A stretch of 64,000 nt of DNA. Origin: Shewanella sp. VB17 (GTDB lineage Bacteria > Pseudomonadota > Gammaproteobacteria > Enterobacterales > Shewanellaceae). The position numbers were made by a program, and so were the translations under genes. The stretch's first letter is position 1; the number at the start of each line of letters is the position of its first letter. Positions 54,401-61,500 of the stretch are shown here, in pieces. Below the pieces are notes generated by a model. It worked only from the letters and a program-made list of their open reading frames with translations. It searched no databases and was not told the DNA's origin. Location of the stretch: the NCBI RefSeq assembly GCF_013248905.1, contig NZ_JABRVS010000001.1:3782001-3846000 (forward strand). The letters run 5' to 3'.

Positions 54401-56278
54401 GGAATCTCCACCGATATCCAAGGTGATTTGGCTCGTGTCACACTGATTGCCGCTGACGCGAGTATCAAAACCGCAAAAGCTGAGTTAAATAACACTGATA
54501 CGATTTTGGTGACCGGGGGTGCTAAAGGCGTTACATTTGAATGTGCACTCGCACTGGCTAGCCGTACTCAGTCCCACTTTATCTTAGCAGGACGAAGTGA
54601 GCTTAAGAGTATCCCTAAATGGGCTACCGGCAAACAAACTAGCGAGCTTAAACCTGCTGCCATTGCTCATATCATCTCTACAGGACAAAAACCAACACCG
54701 AAACAAGTGGATGCCCTCATCTGGCCAGTGCAAAGCTGCATTGAAATCAATGCAGCACTTGAAGCCTTTGATCGTGTAGGGGCAAGTGCTGAGTATATCA
54801 GCATGGACGTTACCGACACTGTTGCCATAACAGCATCGCTATGTGGTAAAGGTAAACAAATAACCGGTCTTATTCATGGTGCTGGTGTCCTTGCCGACAA
54901 ACATATTCAAGATAAGACCCTTAACGAACTCGCGCGCGTATACGGGACTAAGGTTAATGGACTTAAAGCTGTACTGGCAGCCCTTGATGCTAGCAAGCTT
55001 AAATTGCTAGCCATGTTTTCTTCTGCCGCTGGTTTCTATGGCAATACTGGCCAGAGCGATTATGCCATGTCGAATGACATTCTCAACAAAGCTGCTTTAC
55101 AGTTCTCTGTTCGTCACCCACAAGCCAAAGTAATGAGCTTTAACTGGGGCCCTTGGGATGGTGGCATGGTGAGTCCCTCACTGAAGAAGATGTTTACCGA
55201 TCGCGGTGTCTACGTTATTCCACTCAACGCAGGGGCTGAGCTATTTGCCACACAGCTATTGAGTGAAACCGGCGTACAACTACTAATAGGCACCTCAATG
55301 CAAGGTGCTAACACTTCAGAGTCTAACAATACTGACGGTGCTAACAAGGACTCTTCTGTAAAAAAGCTTAATGCGGGTGAGGTGCAAACTGCATCGCGCC
55401 CGCTAATGCCTATAACAGTAACACGTAGCCTAAACCCTCATACTTTGGTTTTTATTCAAGACCACTGTATTGGGGGTAACCCAGTGTTACCGACAGTGTG
55501 TGCGATACAATGGATGCGTGAAGTGGCCAGTGAAATGCTCGGCTCTCGCGTAAAAGTGCTTGATTACAAACTACTCAAAGGCATTGTCTTTGACAGCAAT
55601 GAGAACCTAGAGATGACGCTTGAGCTGACACCATTAGCGAGTGCTGCCAGCGTTAATCATGCACCCCTTAAAATGAGTGCGTTAATCAGTAGCCAAGGTC
55701 GCCCACAATATAGGGCAATACTTGTCAGCGATGAATGCACTGAACTTGCTGAGGTAAAACAGTTTATCGACTCAGGTGATCAAATCATCACTTCAAGTGA
55801 ACTTTACAGTAATGGCACCTTGTTTCACGGACCACGCTTACAAGGCATTCAACATGTCTCTAAGTTTGATGATTCAGGCTTAGTCGCGAGCTGTAAAATA
55901 CCACTGGTGAACAATGGTGATTGTGGCCAGTTTTCGGCTCAAATCCACCTAGGTGGCAGCCAGCCTTTTGCTGAAGATCTGTTACTGCAAGCCATGCTAG
56001 TATGGGCAAGGCTTAAACATGATGCTGCCAGTTTACCTTCTAGCATCGATGAGTTTATCTCAAATACACCAATGGTTTTTGGTGAAACTGGCATCATTGA
56101 ACTGGAAGTGATTAAAAGCAATTCACGCTCACTTGTAGCCAATGTGGCGCTTTATCATGAAGATGGCCAATTAAGTGCGATAATGAAAGGCGCGAAAGTC
56201 ACCATCAGCAAAGGCCTAAATGATGCCTTTTTAGCCAATAAAGCACCGTTGCTCTCAGTAAAAAATGGGACTCTATAG
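48413..56278 (+). CDS. pfaA: PUFA synthase subunit PfaA (KS-MAT-5xACP-KR-DH)
   Basis: PfaA is the main chain-building subunit of the iterative polyunsaturated fatty acid synthase in the cytoplasm. Domains: ketosynthase (1-500) with VDAACAGSL (Cys238), EAHGTGT (His373) and GSVKSQIGHTK; malonyl-CoA acyltransferase with GHSFGEL (Ser716); a linker with EKIVEKIVE repeats; five carrier domains, each with LGIDSIKRVEILG, at Ser1270, 1372, 1479, 1586 and 1693; ketoreductase from about 2028 (ILVTGGAKGVTFE); and a C-terminal DH-like domain with DHCIGGNPVLPT (His2351). 2621 residues. Translation is coupled to pfaR and pfaB. Confidence 0.97.
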   Translation: MSQTSKSSKKIPTSDTKSTQGSAPDPKADSRLNKRLKDMPIAIVGMASIFANSRYLNKFWDLISEKIDAITELPSTHWQPEDYFDANKSTPDKSYCKRGGFLPDVDFNPMEFGLPPNILELTDTSQLLSLIVAKEVLADANLPEGYDRDKIGITLGVGGGQKISHSLTARLQYPVLKKVFKNSGISDTDSEMLIKKFQDQYVHWEENSFPGSLGNVISGRIANRFDFGGMNCVVDAACAGSLAAMRMALSELVDGRSEMMITGGVCTDNSPSMYMSFSKTPAFTTNETIQPFDIDSKGMMIGEGIGMIALKRLEDAERDGDRIYSVIKGVGSSSDGKFKSIYAPRPEGQAKALKRAYDDAGFAPHTLGLIEAHGTGTAAGDAAEFAGLSSVFSEGNDTKQHIALGSVKSQIGHTKSTAGTAGLIKASLALHHKVLPATINVSEPSPKLDIENSPFYLNTETRPWLPRVDGTPRRAGISSFGFGGTNFHFVLEEYQNEHSRIDSEKAKYRQRQVAQSFLISAVDNDALIKELNILAASATQAEFNVKEAAVHYALRELDATSPRIGFVVNTNEELSTSIKQAIAKLANKHDHSAVNDSWQLVDGTSYRAASVKGKVAALFAGQGSQYLNMGRDLACYYPEIRQQLVTADNVFAANGKTPLSQTLYPKPVFNKDDLKTQEAALTNTANAQSAIGAISMGQYDLLTAAGFNADMVAGHSFGELSALCAAGVISSDDYYQLAFARGHAMATKAEPNAGESEADTGAMYAIITKNASDLATLESTIASFDGVKVANYNAPTQSVIAGPTMSTANAAKALSELGYRAINLPVSGAFHTELVGHAQAPFAKAIDAAKFTKASRALYSNATGTLYDNTAAKIKASFKQHMLQSVRFTTELESMYDAGARVFVEFGPKNILQKLVQSTLAANKHELCIISINPSPKGNSDLQLKQAAIQLAVAGIQLGNVDPYQADIAKPAKASPMNITLNAVNHISQSTRAKMAKSLATGMVTSSTIIEEKMIEVEKIVEKIVEVPTIVEKIVEIAVPMSNAHPQHATETPIVKEPSSALNHSAPTNTDTLTHFFAAQQQAAELHQQFLAIPQQYGATFTSLMTEQTKLAGNGIAIPESLQRSMEQFHQLQAQTVQSHTQFLELQTGSNIAALGLLNGTPAAIPAQPVQTMTQAAPAPVTQTPAITSVAAPIVTHTPQPVMQHQAATVEPIAPIVQPAPVINISTAKSSLSVEKVQSTMLAVVAEKTGYPTEMLELEMDMEADLGIDSIKRVEILGTVQDELPALPELSPEDLAECRTLGEIVAYMNSKLPTEGTHNTTAPIAPSATTTDELSAEKVQATMMSVVADKTGYPTEMLELEMDMEADLGIDSIKRVEILGTVQDELPDLPELSPEDLAECRTLGEIVAYMNSTLASSAAENTNNAAAAPHISAAPVVAHGLSAAQIQSTMMSVVADKTGYPTEMLELSMDMEADLGIDSIKRVEILGTVQDELPGLPELSPEDLAECRTLGEIVAYMNSTLASSAAENTNNAAAAHHISAAPVVAHGLSAAQIQSTMMSVVADKTGYPTEMLELSMDMEADLGIDSIKRVEILGTVQDELPGLPELSPEDLAECRTLGEIVAYMNSTLASSAAENTNNAAAAHHIDVAPVVAHGLSAAQIQSTMMSVVADKTGYPTEMLELSMDMEADLGIDSIKRVEILGTVQDELPGLPELNPEDLAECRTLGEIVNYMNSKLSVSSADDSSNTNTASAKPSPISAKMAVELPPHSEVALKKLNAVDKMEAHSSGQFAALYSKNTNIVITDDGHNAGVLAEKLTKIGLNVAVVRLPEGNAQSPLSSDVASFQANSTDAAGMTAVIAQIEQQLGHIGGFIHLQPEAGSGNQQDAVNLSDDSFTHVSQAFLWAKLLQPQLTTTSEKRQFFITVSRIDGGFGYLDTKQLHSAELNQAALAGLTKTLSHEWPNVFCRALDIATDVNATDFADAITLEIFDVQTHLAEVGISTDIQGDLARVTLIAADASIKTAKAELNNTDTILVTGGAKGVTFECALALASRTQSHFILAGRSELKSIPKWATGKQTSELKPAAIAHIISTGQKPTPKQVDALIWPVQSCIEINAALEAFDRVGASAEYISMDVTDTVAITASLCGKGKQITGLIHGAGVLADKHIQDKTLNELARVYGTKVNGLKAVLAALDASKLKLLAMFSSAAGFYGNTGQSDYAMSNDILNKAALQFSVRHPQAKVMSFNWGPWDGGMVSPSLKKMFTDRGVYVIPLNAGAELFATQLLSETGVQLLIGTSMQGANTSESNNTDGANKDSSVKKLNAGEVQTASRPLMPITVTRSLNPHTLVFIQDHCIGGNPVLPTVCAIQWMREVASEMLGSRVKVLDYKLLKGIVFDSNENLEMTLELTPLASAASVNHAPLKMSALISSQGRPQYRAILVSDECTELAEVKQFIDSGDQIITSSELYSNGTLFHGPRLQGIQHVSKFDDSGLVASCKIPLVNNGDCGQFSAQIHLGGSQPFAEDLLLQAMLVWARLKHDAASLPSSIDEFISNTPMVFGETGIIELEVIKSNSRSLVANVALYHEDGQLSAIMKGAKVTISKGLNDAFLANKAPLLSVKNGTL
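52099..53613 (+). repeat. Five tandem carrier-protein (ACP) repeats in pfaA
   Basis: The repeats encode the five ACPs. The serine codons lie at 52220, 52526, 52847, 53168 and 53489, i.e. spacings of 306, 321, 321 and 321 bases. Units three to five are almost identical in DNA over the whole 321-base period, including the Ala-rich linkers, while the first is most diverged. This suggests recent duplication or gene conversion. Confidence 0.93.
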
Positions 56279-58542
56279 TGAATAAAACGCTTAATGTTCC
56301 AGCGCAACAACACGCGATGCCACTTCGCATCGCGCTTTTGGTGCTGCCTTCAACCAAGCTCAATGCTTATTCAAGCGAACTTGCTTGCCTGTTACCTGAA
56401 CTCAGTGCATCGGGTCTATTAACGACTCAGTCATGGGTCCATATTGAGATCAATGATCTTAAACATAGCAATCAAATCAGCTTTGAAGAGCACTTAAACA
56501 CCACCATTAAAGCAATTGAAGAAGGTAAACTAGTACAGTTATCTACCGCCACTCACTCTCTTTTAATGATGCCTGCACTAAAAGCGGCACAATTGAGAAT
56601 ACACCCTCACGCGCAGCTATCCGCCATGCAAAGACATGCTGGTTCGGGCGAAGAAACTCTGACACTTGCGCTCGGGCAGGCTAAACGAGAACTGAGCACT
56701 GTGAGTAAAATTGAACACCATCATGGACTCAATAATCAGCAGCAGTTTGCCGCCGTTTATCAGTTGATTATCCAGCTTGCAAGTCGCACCCACTTTCGCG
56801 ATCTCAATATTGAATTAGGTCCTAAGCAAGCTAAAAGTCATTACTGGTTTACCGATAGCCATCAAGCCAGGGTCGCGGCGATTAATTTTACTCACGACAC
56901 TCTCACGCAAAGCGCCACCAGCTTTATCTTAACGCAAGGCACGGGATATATTGCGCCCAAGTCAATGCTGAACTCTCAGCAACTGCAGTTTATTCTGTCC
57001 GGTGATAACCAAGGTCAATTGCTCAATGCCATTAACAAACTTACTGTGCAGCTCTCGGAAACCGGCCTAGAGCTGCTGCCGTTAATGCAAGCAAATCTTA
57101 GCGACTATGTGTCTTATCACAGCAAGTCGGTTTTTGCTGCGGTATTACAAGCTAGCTCGGTTGAGGCCATGTTGCTTGAAATCAGTTCACTTAAACAGGT
57201 ATTGCCTCAAATGTTCCTTGAGCAGGATCAATACAAAACGCCATCTGGTAGCTACTTCACCACCTATCCTCTTGGTAATGAAGCCGCCTGCGGTTTAGCG
57301 TTTGTTTATCCGGGCGTTGGCACCGTTTACGCGGATATGCTCAGTGCACTACACGAGTACTTTCCCGCCCTTTATGCTCGCCTTGAACGAGAGGGCTCTC
57401 TAAAATCAATGCTGCAAGCGGACAGCATCTATCACTTAGATGCCAACACCACACCAGCCATGGATTTAGGCGCGCAGGCCATAGCGGGTGTCGGTAGCAG
57501 TTATCTACTCACCCAACTCTTGATTCACGAATTTGCTATCACACCCGACTTTGCCTTAGGTTATTCCATGGGCGAAGCCTCGATGTGGGCCAGCCTTGGT
57601 GTGTGGGACAACCCTCATGCCTTAATCGATAAAACCCAAACAGATCCCCTGTTTACCTCAGCGATATCAGGGGCGCTCACCGCAGTCAAAAAAGCATGGA
57701 AACGGTCGCTAGATGACAGTGATTCTGATAATGATATTGTGTGGAATAGTTTTATCGTGCGCAGCGCACCAGAGCCGATACAAGCGCTGCTGGGTGAATT
57801 CCCACATGCTTACCTTGCTATTATTCAAGGTGATACCTGTGTGATCGCCGGTTGCGAAGCACAATGCAGGGCACTGTTAACTCAGTTAGGTAAACGAGGT
57901 ATTGCTGCCAATCGCGTCACCGCAATGCACACGACTCCAGCAATGGAAGAACATGCTAATGTCATCAAGTTTTACACGCAACCGCTCACGCAAATAGCGC
58001 TCGCAAACAGTCAAGACACTCAGGGAAGCATCAATCCAAATACAATAAAGTTTATCAGCGCAGCGAATCTCTGCGGTAAGACTCCACGCCATAAAGCGGT
58101 TAATGACGGTAGGCCCCTTAACAGCCAAGAGATCGCTAACACGATTGCCGATACCTTTTGTCATACCTTGGACTTTACCGCGCTCATACACAGCGCGCAA
58201 AAACAAGGTGCTAAACTTTTTGTCGAGCTAGGCGCAGATAGACAAAATTGTACGCTTATCGACAAGATAGCAAAACTCGACAGACGTTGCGAAGCGACAA
58301 ATACATCCACTGCCGACTCCCCCTGCTGTACTGTACCCATTAATGCCAAAGGCGGAGATGATATCACCACCCTACTCAAAGCATTGGGACAACTGATCAG
58401 CCATCGAGTGCCACTCTCAGTGCAGCCACTTATCGAAGGACTTAACCGGGAGGTAGCCATGCACCAGTTACATCGTGCGCATAAAAGAGCTCCGCTCGAC
58501 CACTCCAGCAAAAACACATTAGTTAAAGGGGAAGTCGAATGA
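56278..58542 (+). CDS. pfaB: PUFA synthase subunit PfaB (acyltransferase)
   Basis: PfaB has an acyltransferase domain and influences which final fatty acid is made (EPA or DHA). The 754 residues include AFVYPGVGTVYADMLSALHE and the acyltransferase site LGYSMGEASMWASLGVW (Ser430), then FVELGADRQNCTLIDKI. The N-terminal 300 residues look like a degenerate ketosynthase-type part without a catalytic Cys. It starts with GTG 56278, overlapping the pfaA stop by one base (TAGTG), and its end overlaps pfaC by four (ATGA). Confidence 0.95.
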   Translation: MNKTLNVPAQQHAMPLRIALLVLPSTKLNAYSSELACLLPELSASGLLTTQSWVHIEINDLKHSNQISFEEHLNTTIKAIEEGKLVQLSTATHSLLMMPALKAAQLRIHPHAQLSAMQRHAGSGEETLTLALGQAKRELSTVSKIEHHHGLNNQQQFAAVYQLIIQLASRTHFRDLNIELGPKQAKSHYWFTDSHQARVAAINFTHDTLTQSATSFILTQGTGYIAPKSMLNSQQLQFILSGDNQGQLLNAINKLTVQLSETGLELLPLMQANLSDYVSYHSKSVFAAVLQASSVEAMLLEISSLKQVLPQMFLEQDQYKTPSGSYFTTYPLGNEAACGLAFVYPGVGTVYADMLSALHEYFPALYARLEREGSLKSMLQADSIYHLDANTTPAMDLGAQAIAGVGSSYLLTQLLIHEFAITPDFALGYSMGEASMWASLGVWDNPHALIDKTQTDPLFTSAISGALTAVKKAWKRSLDDSDSDNDIVWNSFIVRSAPEPIQALLGEFPHAYLAIIQGDTCVIAGCEAQCRALLTQLGKRGIAANRVTAMHTTPAMEEHANVIKFYTQPLTQIALANSQDTQGSINPNTIKFISAANLCGKTPRHKAVNDGRPLNSQEIANTIADTFCHTLDFTALIHSAQKQGAKLFVELGADRQNCTLIDKIAKLDRRCEATNTSTADSPCCTVPINAKGGDDITTLLKALGQLISHRVPLSVQPLIEGLNREVAMHQLHRAHKRAPLDHSSKNTLVKGEVE

Positions 58543-61500
58543 CTTTCACAACCAAGTCGTCAGATCACTCAGGTAATAAACAAGGTAAGCAGAGTAAAAT
58601 CGCCATCGTCGGTTTAGCCACGCTTTACCCCGATGCAAAAAGTCCACCCGCGTTTTGGCAAAACCTACTCAACAAACGTGATTCTCGTAGCACCTTAACC
58701 AATGAAAAATTAGGCGCTAACAGTCTGGATTATCAAGGTATTCAGGGGCAATCAGATCGTTTTTATTGCAATAAAGGCGGCTACATCGAAAATTTCAATT
58801 TCGATGCTTCAGGCTATAAATTACCAGCGCAAAGTTTGACCGGACTCGATAACAGTTTTCTTTGGGCATTAGACACCAGCCGCAAAGCGTTAGAAGATGC
58901 TGGGATCAGCCTTAACAATGATGCCTTGCTACAACGTACCGGTGTCATTATGGGGGCACTTTCTTTCCCTACGGCCCGCTCAAACGATCTGTTTTTACCT
59001 ATTTATCACAGTGCAGTAGAAAAAGCATTACAAAATAAATTGGCATGCAGCAGTTTCACACTAAGCCCAACCAATGCACAAACAAATCGAGCACACAATG
59101 AGACGACACTGGACAGTGCCAATGGCTCAATTGCCCATAACACCTCTAAGGTGGTGGCCGATGCACTTGGTTTAGGCGGTGCGCAATTAAGCCTCGATGC
59201 CGCTTGTGCTAGCTCTGTTTACTCACTCAAGCTTGCTTGTGATTACCTAAGCACAGGCAAAGCCGATGTCATGTTGGCCGGCGCAGTGTCTGGAGCCGAT
59301 CCTTTCTTTATCAATATGGGATTCTCCCTCTTCCATGCTTATCCCGATCACGGTGTATCTGTGCCATTTGATGGTGACAGTAAAGGCTTGTTCGCTGGTG
59401 AAGGTGCTGGAGTGCTCGTCCTTAAACGTCTCGATGATGCTGAACGTGATAATGATAACATTTACGCCGTAGTGAGTGGCGTCGGTCTATCGAACGACGG
59501 TAAAGGCCAGTTTGTCCTCAGCCCGAATCCAAAAGGTCAAGTAAAGGCGTTTGAGCGAGCCTACGCTGCCAGTGATATTGAGCCTAAAGATATCGAAGTG
59601 ATTGAGTGTCACGCTACAGGGACACCGCTGGGTGATAAAATTGAACTTACCTCAATGGAGACCTTTTTTGCCGACAAGCTTCAAGGCACAAATGCACCAC
59701 TTATTGGCTCAGCTAAATCCAATTTAGGTCACCTACTCACCGCGGCGGGTATGCCAGGGATCATGAAAATGATCTTTGCCATGAAAGAGGGAATACTGCC
59801 GCCAAGTATTAATATTAATGATGCGATTTCATCACCTAATGGCTTATTTGGTGCATCTACCTTGCCAAATCAAGTGCAAGCTTGGCCAGCAAAAGAAGGC
59901 AATACTCTGCGTCATGCTGGGGTATCGGTATTTGGTTTTGGCGGCTGTAATGCCCATTTGCTACTTGAATCTTATTCTGGGCAGCAATCGACGTCCGCAT
60001 CCATACCCGCCACACCAGCGGCATTAAAAATCGTCGGTTTAGGCTCGCATTTTGGCCCTCTTAGCAGTATCAATCAACTTAACCTTGCTATCGAAAATAA
60101 CACTAACGGCTTTATTACCCTGCCGAAAAAACGCTGGAAAGGCTTAGATAAACACACAGAACTGCTCGCCAAGTTTGGTTTAGCATCAGTCCCTAAAGGT
60201 GCCTATGTCGACAGTTTCGAGCTTGATTTTCTACGCTTTAAATTGCCACCCAATGAAGACGACCGTTTGATCTCACAGCAACTGATGCTAATGAAGGTCA
60301 CAGACGAAGCCATTCGCGATGCCAAGTTACAACCCGGTCAAAAAGTGGCAGTGTTGGTCGCGATGGAAACCGAACTTGAATTGCATCAATTTCGTGGTCG
60401 CGTCAACCTACACACTCAGCTGCAGGACAGTTTAACGGCCATGGGCGTCACCTTAAGTCATGATGAATATCAAGCCCTTGAAGCCATGACCATGGACAGT
60501 GTCCTCGATGCCGCTAAGCTGAATCAATACACCAGTTTTATCGGCAACATCATGGCATCAAGAGTGTCATCACTTTGGGATTTCAATGGGCCAGCATTTA
60601 CCCTATCAGCTGCCGAGCAATCGGTCAGTCGTTGTATTGATGTCGCCCAAAACCTCATTGCTGAAGATAACTTAGATGCTGTCGTGATTGCTGCCGTTGA
60701 TCTGTCTGCCAGCTTCGAGCAGGTGATCTTAAAAAATAGCATCTCTCCTGTCGCCATCGACCCAGACTCCTCTACAGAGAGTCTGCACTGGAACGTGGGG
60801 GAAGGCGCTGGCGCAATGGTGTTCGTTAAAGATGAAAGCACCGCCGGTCGATCATACGGGCAGATAGACGCCCTCGCCTTTGGTCATGCTGAGCATGTTT
60901 CATCGGTGACGGATACACTGTTCACCCAAACCGGCACTGACGTCAGTGATATTGGCATCCTTGAAACCAATATTGCACCTGGGAGTCTAGTGGAGGGAGC
61001 TGCATTTCTATCAAATAGCAAGTTTATTGAAGCAAGTTCCACCAGTGCTGACAATCGTATTGGCCACTGCTTTGCAGCGGCTGGAATGGCCAGTTTACTG
61101 CATGGATTACTGCATCTCTCTCGTAAAAATCATCAGCATTGCCATAAAGCATTAGTGAGCAATATCAGTGAAAATCAAGTGTCTCAATTGCTGCTCAGTC
61201 AGACCGCTAGTGAGCAGCTGGCATTGACAGCCCGATTAGGCACTGAGCTTAAATCCGACGCTAAGCACCAACTATTAAAGCGAGTGTTCTTAGGTGGACG
61301 TGATATCTATCAACACATCATCGAAACACCGTTAATGAAGTTAACATCGATTCAAGACAAGCTCGCTCAAGGCACGGCATCGACAGTGGTTAAACAACAA
61401 AAGACATGGGTAGCAAGAGCTCAGCAGAGCACTCTGTCAAACATTTTGTCAGTGAACACGACTCCAGTATTAGGTAGCACTATGACCACCAAAGTGATAA

